Shown: positions 10,331 through 19,840, numbered from the stretch's first letter. The stretch: DNA of 64,000 bases from an uncultured Eudoraea sp. (GCA_947258405.1 CAMYIE010000004.1:1-64000); one strand, 5' to 3'. Made by a program: numbers and translations. Notes: a model not told the origin generated them from the sequence alone.

Positions 10331-11117
10331 CAGTGAGGCTTACCACATGACCTTCATTAGCCCGTACATTAAAGACCGAGTTATCTGCGAAAATCATGTA
10401 CTGACCCTTAATTCCCTTAAGTACGCCCCCGAATTCTGGATTTTTCTGAAGATTTAAGCTTTTAACCTTTTCTGGATACTGTAAAACAGGAAACTCTATA
10501 GATATCTCCGTTCGGTTATGGAGGTAATATGCTTTAGCTTCCTGGGGAACAAATTCGGCCATTTTATCACGCCAGGCAGCAAGGTCCTGATCCATAACAT
10601 CGTTCGTAAGCATTTTTCTCCAATTGGTTTTGTCGCTCAAATGAGATTTGAGCGCAACTTCTGTAATCCCTGCAAGGTATCGATTCGGAGCTTCCAGTAT
10701 CTCTATCGCCTCGTGAGCCCCCTGATCGATCCACCGGGTGGGAATTTGGGATTTTCGGGTTACTCCTACCTTTATATTGCTGGAGTTGGCCAGGTAGACA
10801 ATATGCGGCTGAAGCTGTACTTTTTTTTCATATTCAAGATCTCTGTCTTCCTTGTCAAGATGCGCCGTGCTAAGTTCGGGCCTCATAATCCAATCACCGG
10901 CAGCCGGTGTCTCAAAAAAACATGAACGGCAGAATCCCTGCCGATAAATTGGCCTGTCTTCACCGCAGTTGAGGCACTGGTGTCTGATAAATCGAATATT
11001 CAATTGGCGGTCGAGAATCTGGTTCAAATTTAGGAAATCACCTTCAAACAACATGTAATATTGTATCGGGCTGGACAGCTCGGTTTGCATTTTCCTCAGT
11101 ACCCCTGAAAATTCCAT
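10323..11117 (-). CDS. DUF2797 zinc-ribbon protein
   Basis: This is a 264-residue member of DUF2797, a family of unknown function. A zinc ribbon is visible: Cys48-x2-Cys51 and Cys63-x2-Cys66. Around residues 105-135 the segment HIVYLANSSNIKVGVTR followed by RWIDQGA resembles the core of GIY-YIG nucleases (a strand with Tyr, then a second strand with Gly, then an Arg on the following helix). I infer a nucleic-acid-related role but cannot name a reaction. The ATG start at 11117 is clear. It is divergent from the GH3 gene across about 200 bases in which I found no firm promoter. Confidence 0.8.
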   Translation of the reverse strand: MEFSGVLRKMQTELSSPIQYYMLFEGDFLNLNQILDRQLNIRFIRHQCLNCGEDRPIYRQGFCRSCFFETPAAGDWIMRPELSTAHLDKEDRDLEYEKKVQLQPHIVYLANSSNIKVGVTRKSQIPTRWIDQGAHEAIEILEAPNRYLAGITEVALKSHLSDKTNWRKMLTNDVMDQDLAAWRDKMAEFVPQEAKAYYLHNRTEISIEFPVLQYPEKVKSLNLQKNPEFGGVLKGIKGQYMIFADNSVFNVRANEGHVVSLTVN

Positions 11118-11316
11118 ACTGTTATTTTTATGAATTCTATTTGAAAAAAATGTCTTAAAGACCTATTTTTAGACGATCTAACCACGGCAAGATCTTCATT
11201 TTGCAGGTGGTAAGCCGCAACTAAAGGGTCAGGAATTCGGTTTTATATAACCCTTAAAATCTCCTGATTCCCATAACAACCAAGTATTTCGTTGTTGGCG
11301 CGTAAAGATACCTAAA

Positions 11317-12831
11317 ATGGCCATACCTCTATTTAATTCTATCGCTTCCTGGCTCTTAAAAAAGAGGTATCATCAAATTGAGCTCTTCATAAAATACCCT
11401 GCCGAGGTACAGCAGGAAGTATTGCAACAATTGTTAGACCTGGCAGAAGATACAGAAATTGGCAAACGCTACGAATTTGCCAGTATGAGTAATTATGAGA
11501 CTTTTGCCGAACGTGTACCTGTTGTGACCTATGAAGAAATCGAACCGACTATTGAGCGAACACGGAGAGGAGAACAAAATATTTTCTGGCCCACATCTAT
11601 AAAATGGTTCGCCAAAAGCAGTGGCACCACAAACTCCAAAAGCAAGTTTATTCCGGTGAGTACGGAAGCGCTGGAAGACTGTCATTATAAGTCAGGGAAA
11701 GACCTATTGTGCCTGTATCTAAACAATAATGAAAACTCCCAACTCTTCAAGGGCAAAGGACTTCGCTTGGGTGGGAGCAAGGAGCTTTATGAGGACAACG
11801 GAACATTTTTCGGGGATCTTTCTGCTATCCTGATCGACAATATGCCTTTTTGGGCCGAATTCAGCAGTACCCCGAGCAACCGGGTATCCCTAATGAGCGA
11901 ATGGGAGACCAAGATGGGAGCTATCATTACAGAGAGTATTCAGGAAAATGTAACCAGTCTTGCCGGCGTGCCGTCCTGGATGTTGGTACTGCTAAACAAC
12001 GTGCTTGAGGTTACCGGCAAGGACAATCTCTTTGAGATTTGGGAGAACTTGGAGGTATATTTTCATGGCGGCGTTAGTTTTAATCCCTATCGCGAACAGT
12101 ACGAGCGACTTCTTCCTAAAAAGAATTTTAAATATTACGAGATCTATAATGCCTCGGAAGGCTTTTTTGCTATTCAGGATCGTAACCATGCCGAAGACCT
12201 GCTTCTTATGTTAGATTATGGCATATTTTACGAATTCATTCCCATGAATTCTTACGGAAAAGAAGAGGAAAAGGTAATTCCACTCTGGGAAGTCGAACTA
12301 GCAGTAAATTATGCCGTTGTGATTACCACCAATGCCGGTTTATGGCGATATAAGATCGGCGACACCGTCCGCTTTACATCAACAAATCCCTACCGTATAA
12401 GGGTTACCGGCCGCACCAAACATTATATCAATGCCTTTGGGGAAGAATTGATCATTGAAAATGCTGAAGAGGCGCTACGAAACAGTTGTCGGAAAACCGG
12501 TGCGGAAATATCGGACTATACCGTAGCACCGATATATATGTCGGGTAAGGAGAAGGGTGCTCATGAATGGATCATTGAATTTCGAAAAGCCCCTGATGAG
12601 ATCGAACATTTTACTGAGGTGCTCGATGATGCACTTAAAAAACTGAACTCGGACTATGAAGCCAAGCGCTACAATAATATGACCCTTACCAAGCCTAAAA
12701 TACATATAGCTCCGGAGAAAACATTTTACAATTGGCTTAAGTCGAAAAATAAACTTGGGGGCCAGCATAAGATACCCAGATTGAGCAATGACAGGAACTA
12801 CGTCGATGAATTGCTTCAGATGAACCAATAA
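11317..12831 (+). CDS. GH3-family acyl-acid adenylating enzyme
   Basis: This 504-residue protein matches the GH3 family, named from plant enzymes that adenylate hormones such as jasmonate or auxin and conjugate them to amino acids. The adenylating signatures are visible: phosphate-binding loop AKSSGTTNSKSKFIP near residues 97-111, YNASEGFF near 276-283, WRYKIGDTVRF near 345-355, and INAFGEELIIENAEEAL, where the C-terminal domain begins. Bacterial members are widespread in Bacteroidota but their substrate is not established. It is followed by a weak terminator and a small hydrolase gene. The acyl substrate and the amine acceptor are unknown. Confidence 0.88.
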   Translation: MAIPLFNSIASWLLKKRYHQIELFIKYPAEVQQEVLQQLLDLAEDTEIGKRYEFASMSNYETFAERVPVVTYEEIEPTIERTRRGEQNIFWPTSIKWFAKSSGTTNSKSKFIPVSTEALEDCHYKSGKDLLCLYLNNNENSQLFKGKGLRLGGSKELYEDNGTFFGDLSAILIDNMPFWAEFSSTPSNRVSLMSEWETKMGAIITESIQENVTSLAGVPSWMLVLLNNVLEVTGKDNLFEIWENLEVYFHGGVSFNPYREQYERLLPKKNFKYYEIYNASEGFFAIQDRNHAEDLLLMLDYGIFYEFIPMNSYGKEEEKVIPLWEVELAVNYAVVITTNAGLWRYKIGDTVRFTSTNPYRIRVTGRTKHYINAFGEELIIENAEEALRNSCRKTGAEISDYTVAPIYMSGKEKGAHEWIIEFRKAPDEIEHFTEVLDDALKKLNSDYEAKRYNNMTLTKPKIHIAPEKTFYNWLKSKNKLGGQHKIPRLSNDRNYVDELLQMNQ

Positions 12832-12833
12832 TT

Positions 12834-12854
12834 AAGGTTTTTTTAACCTTTTTT
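12834..12854 (+). terminator. Short intrinsic terminator after the GH3 gene
   Basis: AAGGTT (12834-12839) pairs with AACCTT (12845-12850) across a loop of five T and is followed by more T residues. The 6-bp stem is weak, so read-through into the hydrolase gene is plausible. Confidence 0.5.
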
Positions 12855-12900
12855 GCCAACTTTAGGCGCTGATTTTCATCCCACTATAACAAAGTTGGCA
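12854..12900 (+). promoter_or_regulatory. 10-bp perfect hairpin abutting the hydrolase start codon
   Basis: TGCCAACTTT (12854-12863) is an exact inverted repeat of AAAGTTGGCA (12891-12900), with a 27-base loop. The 3' arm ends one base before the ATG at 12902. If transcribed from upstream, the hairpin would bury the translation start; as DNA it could be a split operator. Which of these applies cannot be decided from sequence. Confidence 0.5.
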
Positions 12901-12901
12901 T

Positions 12902-13447
12902 ATGGCAGAAAAACTGGTTGTGGTTTCCGATATGTGGGGAACCCAAAAAGGACTGTGGATTACTTCCTATCTGGGATACTTACAGCAGTATTTCGATATT
13001 GAGTTCTACGATAGCAGGGAACTGGCACAGCTAGAAGGTGACTTCGCCAGTGCCGACGAAATCTATGCGGCCTTTATCGACGGCGGGATGGACAGTGCGG
13101 TTTCACAACTACTTCTTAAAGAGCAAACCGAAAGTCATTATCTCACATTTTGTGCAGGAGGCACGATTACATGGCATGCAGCTTTAAAGGGCCTGCCTGT
13201 AAAGTCGCTTTATGCGGTGTCGCCCATTGACCTCGAAGACCAATCGGAAGGTCCCGATTGTCCGGTTAGGGTATTGTTTGGTGAAAACGATTTGAAAGTT
13301 TCCGGTACGGAGTGGATGATACAAACAGGAGCTCAGGTAGAGACCATTCCTAATTTCGGGCACGACATGTACAGCGACGAGAAGATCATTCAGAAAGTAT
13401 GTTTGGATCTGCTCGATCTGGTCCTTAATAAACACTTCGAGGTTTAA
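12902..13447 (+). CDS. Small alpha/beta hydrolase-like protein with Cys at the nucleophile site
   Basis: This 181-residue protein looks like a minimal alpha/beta hydrolase. The nucleophile elbow reads TFCAGGT, placing Cys84 where most families have Ser, as in dienelactone hydrolases (GxCxGG). A candidate acid is Asp130 in FGENDLKV and a candidate base is His154 in NFGHDMY, in the usual order. There is no signal peptide, so it should be cytoplasmic. Substrate is unknown. It follows the GH3 gene and overlaps the convergent clpX by 4 bases. A perfect inverted repeat abuts its start codon. Confidence 0.65.
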   Translation: MAEKLVVVSDMWGTQKGLWITSYLGYLQQYFDIEFYDSRELAQLEGDFASADEIYAAFIDGGMDSAVSQLLLKEQTESHYLTFCAGGTITWHAALKGLPVKSLYAVSPIDLEDQSEGPDCPVRVLFGENDLKVSGTEWMIQTGAQVETIPNFGHDMYSDEKIIQKVCLDLLDLVLNKHFEV

Positions 13448-14679
13448 GATACTGCTTTTAGCTTTTTTATCGTCTCGTAGGAGAGCTTGTCTTCGGCATA
13501 GGGTTTGGTAACCTTAAAATCCTTTACATCCGAACTGGGAAGTTCGAACATCGCATCGGTAAATACCGCTTCGCACAAGGATCGCAATCCGCGTGCACCC
13601 AATTTATATTCCACTGCCTTATCCACAATAAAGTCGAGTGCCTGTTCGGTGATCTTAAAACTGATACCATCCATGGCAAATAGCTTCTCGTACTGTTTGA
13701 TGATCGCGTTTTTTGGTTCGGTAAGGATGGCACGCAAGGTATTTTTATCTAGTGGATTCATATGGGTGAGTACCGGCAGACGACCAATGATCTCGGGGAT
13801 AAGCCCGTATTCTTTTAGGTCTTTTGGAATAATATATTGCAAAACGTTGCTTATATCTAGTGTATCCTCATTTTTGGAGGCACTATAACCAATGGCCTGC
13901 ATGTTGAGTCGTTTTGTTATGATCCGTTCAATCCCGTCGAAAGCTCCACCGGCGATAAACAGGATATTTTCAGTATTGACCTCTATAAACTTCTGATCGG
14001 GGTGTTTTCGGCCACCTTTGGGCGGAACATTAACCATTGTCCCTTCCAGCAGCTTTAGCAATCCCTGCTGCACCCCTTCTCCTGAAACATCACGAGTAAT
14101 CGAAGGGTTGTCACTCTTGCGCGCAATCTTGTCTATCTCATCTATGAAGACAATTCCGCGTTCTGCCTTTTCCAAATTATAGTCGGCCGCCTGTAAAAGC
14201 CTGGTAAGAATACTTTCCACATCTTCGCCTACATAACCGGCTTCAGTAAGTACCGTGGCGTCTACAATTGCAAGAGGTACATTGAGCATTCGTGCAATAG
14301 TCTTGGCCATCAGGGTCTTTCCCGTCCCGGTTTGACCTACCATTACGATATTACTCTTTTGAATCTCTACATCGTCATCTTTTGAGTGAGGCTGTAAAAG
14401 TCTTTTGTAATGATTATATACCGCTACCGATAAAACCTTTTTAGTTCTCTCCTGTCCGATTACAAAGGTATCGAGGAATTCCTTGATCAGTTTGGGCTTT
14501 TTCAGTATCAGCTCAGAGGAGAGGTCATCCGTTTTAGACTGCCTGGATTCCTCCGCAACAATACCATGTGCTTGTTCGATACAGCGATCGCATATATGGG
14601 CATCCAGACCTGCTATAAGCAGGTTGGTTTCAGGTTTTTTCCTTCCACAAAACGAACATTCGAGGTTTTCCTTGGCCAT
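13444..14679 (-). CDS. clpX: ATP-dependent Clp protease ATPase subunit ClpX
   Basis: ClpX unfolds tagged proteins and feeds them to the ClpP barrel. The 411 residues contain the N-terminal zinc-binding domain (Cys8, Cys11, Cys30, Cys33) and an AAA+ ATPase with Walker A GQTGTGKT, Walker [10 protein letters not shown] and the arginine-bearing RLPVLTHM region. The pore motif GYVGEDVE is present. The ATG at 14679 is clear. It lies downstream of tig and clpP on the same strand, 83 bases after clpP, in the classical tig-clpP-clpX order. It overlaps the convergent hydrolase gene by 4 bases. Confidence 0.98.
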   Translation of the reverse strand: MAKENLECSFCGRKKPETNLLIAGLDAHICDRCIEQAHGIVAEESRQSKTDDLSSELILKKPKLIKEFLDTFVIGQERTKKVLSVAVYNHYKRLLQPHSKDDDVEIQKSNIVMVGQTGTGKTLMAKTIARMLNVPLAIVDATVLTEAGYVGEDVESILTRLLQAADYNLEKAERGIVFIDEIDKIARKSDNPSITRDVSGEGVQQGLLKLLEGTMVNVPPKGGRKHPDQKFIEVNTENILFIAGGAFDGIERIITKRLNMQAIGYSASKNEDTLDISNVLQYIIPKDLKEYGLIPEIIGRLPVLTHMNPLDKNTLRAILTEPKNAIIKQYEKLFAMDGISFKITEQALDFIVDKAVEYKLGARGLRSLCEAVFTDAMFELPSSDVKDFKVTKPYAEDKLSYETIKKLKAVS

Positions 14680-14762
14680 AATATGCCTTCTCTGATTTTA
14701 TAGTATAACGAAACTATCTGGATTTTGGTTTATGATAATCCATAATAGCCATGTGGTCTGTA

Positions 14763-15443
14763 CTAATCCTGATCTCGTTCCAGAATCTCATCGATCATTC
14801 CATAGTCCAGTGCTTCCTTCGCAGTCATCCAGTAATCCCGGTCGCTGTCCTCGTATACTTTATCGAACTTCTGACCGCTATGGTTCGCTATGATCTGGTA
14901 TAATTCGTCTTTGATTTTTAAGACTTCGTTAGCCGCGATTTCAATATCGCTGGCCTGACCCTGCGCGCCAGACATCGGTTGATGGATCATCACCCTTGAG
15001 TGTTTCAGCCCGCTTCGCTTACCCTTCTCACCCGCACAAAGCAGTACTGCCGCCATAGAGGCCGCCATACCTGTACAAATAGTAGCCACATCGGGCTTTA
15101 TAAATTGCATGGTGTCGTAAATTCCCAGCCCTGCGTATACGCTCCCGCCAGGAGAATTGATGTAGATCTGGATATCTTTGGAAGAATCTGCACTGGCGAG
15201 GAAAAGCAATTGAGCCTGTACTATGTTGGCCACCTGATCGTTTACCCCGGTCCCAAGAAAAATAATCCTGTCCATCATAAGCCTGGAGAAAACATCCATC
15301 GCAATGGCGTTTAGTTGTCGTTCCTCGATAATATTAGGGGTCATATTAACGGGGTACATACTGCTGATGATTTTCTCGTAGTACATACTGTTAATTCCCT
15401 GATCTTTTATAGCAAAATCCTTAAACTCCTTGTCGTAATTCAT
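14763..15443 (-). CDS. clpP: ATP-dependent Clp protease proteolytic subunit ClpP
   Basis: ClpP is the tetradecameric serine protease chamber that works with ClpX. The 226 residues carry the catalytic triad Ser129 (in GMAASMAAV), His154 (in MIHQP) and Asp203 (in DSDRDYW), aligned to S97/H122/D171 of the mature E. coli enzyme. The N-terminus of about 32 extra residues is probably a propeptide. It lies between tig, about 160 bases upstream, and clpX downstream on the same strand. I found no clear separate promoter in the gap after tig. Confidence 0.98.
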   Translation of the reverse strand: MNYDKEFKDFAIKDQGINSMYYEKIISSMYPVNMTPNIIEERQLNAIAMDVFSRLMMDRIIFLGTGVNDQVANIVQAQLLFLASADSSKDIQIYINSPGGSVYAGLGIYDTMQFIKPDVATICTGMAASMAAVLLCAGEKGKRSGLKHSRVMIHQPMSGAQGQASDIEIAANEVLKIKDELYQIIANHSGQKFDKVYEDSDRDYWMTAKEALDYGMIDEILERDQD

Positions 15444-15602
15444 ACGTAGTGATACTGATTTTAGAATGTTGCCGAAGTGTTATTTCGGCCCGTTAAAGAT
15501 ACTCAATTTTTGGTGTTTGAAAATACCAATATCGTACCTGCAACAGATTACTATTTTGATTATGGCTGCGAAGTAGTGGTTATTAACTGACGGTTTTGGA
15601 GT

Positions 15603-16925
15603 TTAACCATATACCTCTTTGATAAAGTTATCATAAGTAACTTCCTTTACCTTTAAGTTAGCCTCTTCCTTATATAGTTTTAGAAGCTTTTGGCTCATAA
15701 GTTGCTCTGAAAGTCGCTTTACTTCATCCTGATTGCTCATGATCCGCATAGCGATTTGATCCATTTCTTCTTCCGGAGGACTCATTTGACCGTATTGGGC
15801 CATTTGAGATCTGATAAAATCTTTTGCGAATTCTTTCAATTCTTCGAATTGAATTTCAACGCCATGTTGTTTAATGATTTTACCCTCTATGAGCTGATAG
15901 CGAAGACCCTTTTCAGACCTTTCATACTCGTCGTTGGCTTCTTCCTCTGATAGTGCTTTTTCACCGGTAAGCTGAATCCATTTTTTAAGAAAATCTGCTG
16001 GAAGATCAAATTTAATCGTCTCGATTAAACGCTCAGTTATATCATTCAGAAGTTTTTGTTCCGATTGTTGTTCGAATTGTTTTTCAGCGTCTTCCTTCAG
16101 GCGCTCTCTTAATTCGCTTTCAGAGGTGATTTTTCCTTCGCCAAATAGCTTGTCGAATAGCTCTTGGTTCAGTTCAGCAGGAACCCTCTCATTGATTTCT
16201 TCGATCGTGAAGGTTAAATCACAATTCAGCGTATCACCCTTATCGCGTTCTGTTCCCAGTGCAGCGGCCAGTTGAAAATTCTCTTTAAAAAGGCCTTTGC
16301 TTTTTAAAACCACCTGATCACCTGGCTTTTTTCCTAATAAGCTGTTGAGAGCTTTTTTACTTTTTATGTTTTCGAGCTCCAGGATGGTCTTGTTGTTTAT
16401 CTCCTGGGCTTCATTGACGAAAGTACCACCTACTTCATTCCGGGCAGCAACTTCTTTTTGGGAGATAATTTTTCCAAATTGCTTTCTAATACGGTCTACT
16501 TGCTCGTTCACCATCTTTTTATCGGCAACGATCTTATAGTGTGTTATGGCTTTTTTTGTTTTCAATGAGACTTCAAAATCGGGCGCCAGCCCAAGTTCGA
16601 ATTCAAAGGCGAAATTCTCCTCCTCCCAGTTAAAATTATCCCGTTGTTTGGGTAATGGATTACCGAGTACGTCTAATTTCTCTTCTGTAAGATATTTGTT
16701 TAGATTATCCTGAAGCAATTTATTAACCTCGTCCACCAAGACGGCTTTTCCATACTGCTTTTTAATGAGTCCCATGGGAACCTGTCCCTTTCTGAAGCCA
16801 GGAATATTAGCTTGCTTTCTGTAATTTTTTAGGATCTCATCTACTTTTCCACTGTAGTCCTCTTTCGATATTGCAACAGTTACCACGGCATTTAAATCGT
16901 CTATCTGTTCTTTTGTTATCTGCAT
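15603..16925 (-). CDS. tig: Trigger factor, ribosome-associated chaperone
   Basis: Trigger factor binds nascent chains at the ribosome exit tunnel and protects them until folding. The 440-residue length is normal. The ribosome-docking signature GFRKGQVPMGLI is visible near residues 42-53. The middle FKBP-like domain is poorly conserved and I would not assume peptidyl-prolyl isomerase activity. The C-terminal half is rich in Glu, Gln and Lys, as expected for the helical chaperone arms. A good promoter lies upstream (16960-16990), and clpP and clpX follow on the same strand. Confidence 0.95.
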   Translation of the reverse strand: MQITKEQIDDLNAVVTVAISKEDYSGKVDEILKNYRKQANIPGFRKGQVPMGLIKKQYGKAVLVDEVNKLLQDNLNKYLTEEKLDVLGNPLPKQRDNFNWEEENFAFEFELGLAPDFEVSLKTKKAITHYKIVADKKMVNEQVDRIRKQFGKIISQKEVAARNEVGGTFVNEAQEINNKTILELENIKSKKALNSLLGKKPGDQVVLKSKGLFKENFQLAAALGTERDKGDTLNCDLTFTIEEINERVPAELNQELFDKLFGEGKITSESELRERLKEDAEKQFEQQSEQKLLNDITERLIETIKFDLPADFLKKWIQLTGEKALSEEEANDEYERSEKGLRYQLIEGKIIKQHGVEIQFEELKEFAKDFIRSQMAQYGQMSPPEEEMDQIAMRIMSNQDEVKRLSEQLMSQKLLKLYKEEANLKVKEVTYDNFIKEVYG

Positions 16926-16959
16926 TTCTATCTCTTATTTTACTTCAATAAATAGCATG

Positions 16960-16990
16960 CAAAAGTAGAACATTTTCCTTTGTCGGGCAA
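16960..16990 (-). promoter_or_regulatory. tig promoter, -33 TTG and -7 TACTTTTG
   Basis: On the minus strand a TTG (16988-16990) is followed after exactly 20 bases by TACTTTTG (16960-16967), a full match to the Bacteroidota promoter model. The tig ATG lies 35 bases downstream of the -7 box. Confidence 0.75.
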
Positions 16991-17019
16991 GTTTTGTGGA
17001 TCTGCTTACAGGCTTAGAT

Positions 17020-17370
17020 TTATGGGTTTTTTTCTTCTTTTAGAAATGAGTAGAAAATCGACTGGAGAAAGGAGAGTAATAAGCTAAAGAGAAGGGCCCA
17101 CCAGATGCTTTGTACCTGAAAACCATCGATCAGGCTATCGGCCATTAAAATGATCAGTGCATTGATGATCAGGAGAAACAGGCCCAGTGTGAGCACCGTA
17201 ACCGGCAGGGTGAGAATGATCAGCAAGGGCTTAACGATAAAGTTTAACAGACTGAGAACTATGGCTACGATAATAGCAGTGGTATAAGAATCAACCCCTA
17301 TTCCGGGTAAGATCTTGGCGAGGATAACTACTGCAAGGGCACTGAGTAAAATTCTTAGGATTAGTTTCAT
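17020..17370 (-). CDS. Small four-helix membrane protein, holin 4 superfamily name
   Basis: This 116-residue protein consists almost entirely of four hydrophobic helices, with the internal sequence NFIVKPLLIILTLPVTVLTLG typical of PF04020. The family is labelled phage holin 4 but occurs as an ordinary chromosomal gene across Bacteria, and no phage gene is near. Function is unknown; a role in the inner membrane is inferred. The ATG at 17370 is chosen because translation then begins at MKLILRILL; an upstream in-frame start at 17415 would lie inside the terminator hairpin of the preceding gene. Confidence 0.75.
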   Translation of the reverse strand: MKLILRILLSALAVVILAKILPGIGVDSYTTAIIVAIVLSLLNFIVKPLLIILTLPVTVLTLGLFLLIINALIILMADSLIDGFQVQSIWWALLFSLLLSFLQSIFYSFLKEEKNP

Positions 17371-17390
17371 TGAGATAGTATTGATCAAAT

Positions 17391-17421
17391 AAAAAAAGTG
17401 CCGGTTTTCCGACACCTTTAA
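17391..17421 (-). terminator. Intrinsic terminator after the SGNH lipoprotein gene
   Basis: On the minus strand GTGTCGG and CCGGCAC form a 7-bp stem (one G-U pair) with a four-A loop, followed by seven T. It lies 24 bases after the stop of the SGNH gene and should separate it from the small membrane protein gene. Confidence 0.8.
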
Positions 17422-17438
17422 GTTAAAAATATTATTTA

Positions 17439-18938
17439 TTAATTTATATAAAGACCTGTAAAATCAAGTGGTTCTACACCGGGAAGGTTAGAGCCGTATT
17501 TTGCATTGATGACCTCAATAAATAAGTTGGCGATCAAGGCATAGCCTCGTGGCGATGGATGAACACCATCCAGGGAGAAACCACCACCTGTAGCGTAGGT
17601 GTCTGTAACTACACTTCCATCACTTAGCATAATACCATTTGTAGCGACTTCATCGAGAAAGGCTTTGGCATCGACCAGTGCTAGATCGTATTGCGTTGCC
17701 AGAGCGGCTATCGTCTGATTATATGCCGCCTGGGCCGTGGCAACAGCTTCTTGTTCTTCAGGGGTGAGCACCCACTGATCGGCCAGGGGAACCGCTACGC
17801 CATTAATCGATGTAGGGTCGTTGGGGTTGGCCAGTGTACCAATAATCGTCTGGGAAGTAAAAACTAAGAGATCCTCGGCAGTAGCCTGTCTCATATTGAT
17901 CAGTGCTGGGTCTACCCCTGTCAGATTGGTAAGATCTTCATCGATAAGAACAACGGCATTGGTTTCACTTTCCGCAAAAGAGATTTTTCTTCTGTCAGCC
18001 TCTTCCTGTGTAATGAAGATCCCTACCAGCTGATCCAGTGTCCCGTTGTAAGTAGCATAAGCCCCGTTCAGCAAGGCGGCAGTCGCGGCATCAAGCGGTA
18101 CGGGATTATGTGGTACTGTGGTAAAAAATGGAATAGAAGTCACATCCGGTAGATTGGCGATGGCTCCATCGGCCCCATTGGCAGTTAAGGCCTGTAACAA
18201 GCCGTTATAAACACCTGCAAATGCTGTTGGATCGGTTATGTCATTTCCTCCATAGGATGTTGGATCGGGATTACCGGTTTGATCTACACCTGCTCCTCCG
18301 GAGGTGGCATAACCCAAAATATCATTATTGCCGATCCACAGAGTGAAAAATGAAGGATTCTGGGCAAGAACATCACCAATGACTGTAGCATCGGGGGCAC
18401 TGGCAAATCGAACATAATACGGATTGGCTGTACCAAGTTGCACACCCGCTACATTTCCATATCCCGGTGCGCCCAGGTGGTAGCTTTTAGCTCCGGGAAC
18501 TCCCATGTTGTTAAATGAACCCGAAAGTATATTCGTGATTTCTGTACTCCCGGTACCGCTAACGGGTGTGGGGGTAGGATCTCCGGATGAAAAATCCAGA
18601 ATGAGTCGGTTGCCCAGGATGGGCGTGCCTCCAAGTGTCGCACCTCCAAGGTTATCAGCCATGAGAGGAGTGTCGAACCCGCCTCCACCTGCCAAGGCGA
18701 AATTATCCGCCAGCATGTTCGGATAGGAGTTGGTTTGTCCATCTATAAAAAGAGCGGCATCGGAATAACCTGCCGTAAGAGAATTTCCCACGGCTACAAA
18801 ATTTGAAAAGTTGGCCGTACCGCTGGTGTATTCGATAGGCGGCATCGGATCTGGCAATTCTGCTACAAAATCATCATCGTTCTTACAGGAAATAGAAAAA
18901 ATCCCGAAGAAAGCCAATAAGGCTAATAGCTTCTTCAT
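17439..18938 (-). CDS. SGNH/GDSL-family hydrolase lipoprotein
   Basis: This 499-residue protein has a lipoprotein signal peptide with a lipobox ending in Cys18 (FSISC), so it is probably anchored in the outer membrane. SGNH blocks are visible: block I GNSLTAGY with Ser53, block III WIGNNDIL, and block V DGVHPSPRGYALIAN with the catalytic Asp and His. These enzymes hydrolyse esters of lipids or acetylated glycans. The chain is longer than most GDSL esterases because of Gly/Ala/Thr-rich insertions. The substrate cannot be inferred. It ends at a strong terminator. Confidence 0.85.
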   Translation of the reverse strand: MKKLLALLAFFGIFSISCKNDDDFVAELPDPMPPIEYTSGTANFSNFVAVGNSLTAGYSDAALFIDGQTNSYPNMLADNFALAGGGGFDTPLMADNLGGATLGGTPILGNRLILDFSSGDPTPTPVSGTGSTEITNILSGSFNNMGVPGAKSYHLGAPGYGNVAGVQLGTANPYYVRFASAPDATVIGDVLAQNPSFFTLWIGNNDILGYATSGGAGVDQTGNPDPTSYGGNDITDPTAFAGVYNGLLQALTANGADGAIANLPDVTSIPFFTTVPHNPVPLDAATAALLNGAYATYNGTLDQLVGIFITQEEADRRKISFAESETNAVVLIDEDLTNLTGVDPALINMRQATAEDLLVFTSQTIIGTLANPNDPTSINGVAVPLADQWVLTPEEQEAVATAQAAYNQTIAALATQYDLALVDAKAFLDEVATNGIMLSDGSVVTDTYATGGGFSLDGVHPSPRGYALIANLFIEVINAKYGSNLPGVEPLDFTGLYIN

Positions 18939-19069
18939 AAGGGTTGAATTGAGTTAGTTTTAGTTTAGTTTGACCCCAAAAAAGGGATATTCTCAAAATT
19001 AACCAAAATTATGACACTCGCAAGAGACGGCTATAAAAAGCATGCATGCACAATATATTGAATCGTGCA

Positions 19070-19840
19070 CTATGAAGTAATGAATTCCAGGGATTTGCGG
19101 ATAAATTGACCCGGGTTTTCCGAGTGCAGCCAATGGCCTGCTTTTTCGATGGTTTCAAGCCTTACCGCCGTAAAATGACTATGAATCAGTTCAAGATCTT
19201 CTTCGGTGATATAGTCAGACTGCTCACCATGTAAAAACAAACTAGGTTTTTCAAAAACCGAATCGGGGGGCAAAGCTTCTCCGATCGCTTCGAGCTTATA
19301 TTGCAAGACATCGAGGTTAAACCGGAAATCGAGTCGGTCTTTATCTGCCCAATGAAGGCCCTTTAGCAGAAATTGCCTAAGCCCTGGATCTACAATCTTC
19401 CCGGCCATTATTTCATCGGCCTGAACACGGCTTTCCAGTGTGTCCCGTGGAATAGATAGAAGCGCATCGATGATCAGCTGATGATGCGGGGGGTAGTATT
19501 TAGGAGCGATATCGGCTACGAGCAATTTTTCTACATACTGCGGACGGGAACAAGCAAATAACATAGCGGTTTTACCACCCATTGAATGACCTAGCAGAAC
19601 TATATTGTCGAGATTATGATGTTGTAGATATCTCTCGAGGTCGTGGGCCATCAGATGGTAAGAGAAATCGTCGGACCAAAAACTTTTTCCATGATTTCGC
19701 TGGTCTACCAAATGCACCTGGTAGCCATGCTCTGCATAACGGTTTCCGACGCTTTTCCAGTTGTCGGACATGCCTAAAAACCCGTGTAGTATAATAATAG
19801 GTGATCCTTCACCTATTATTCTTGAATGTAGGACCTCCAT
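19070..19840 (-). CDS. Alpha/beta hydrolase, YbfF-like esterase
   Basis: This 256-residue protein has the standard alpha/beta hydrolase layout: oxyanion segment LHGFLGMSDNW, nucleophile elbow GHSMGG with Ser86, a late Asp in HGEQSDY and a final His in KAGHWLHSENP. The length and motifs resemble the YbfF acyl-CoA/ester hydrolase group. Its start codon shares one base with the stop of pdxJ (TAATG), indicating translational coupling, although a link to vitamin B6 synthesis is not evident. A TGCAC/GTGCA inverted repeat (19047-19069) lies just past its stop. Confidence 0.85.
   Translation of the reverse strand: MEVLHSRIIGEGSPIIILHGFLGMSDNWKSVGNRYAEHGYQVHLVDQRNHGKSFWSDDFSYHLMAHDLERYLQHHNLDNIVLLGHSMGGKTAMLFACSRPQYVEKLLVADIAPKYYPPHHQLIIDALLSIPRDTLESRVQADEIMAGKIVDPGLRQFLLKGLHWADKDRLDFRFNLDVLQYKLEAIGEALPPDSVFEKPSLFLHGEQSDYITEEDLELIHSHFTAVRLETIEKAGHWLHSENPGQFIRKSLEFITS

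Noticed and set aside
17020-17370. Phage holin suggestive of a prophage
   Set aside because: Only the family name is phage-related. The neighbours are housekeeping genes, and there is no lysin, capsid, integrase or attachment repeat.
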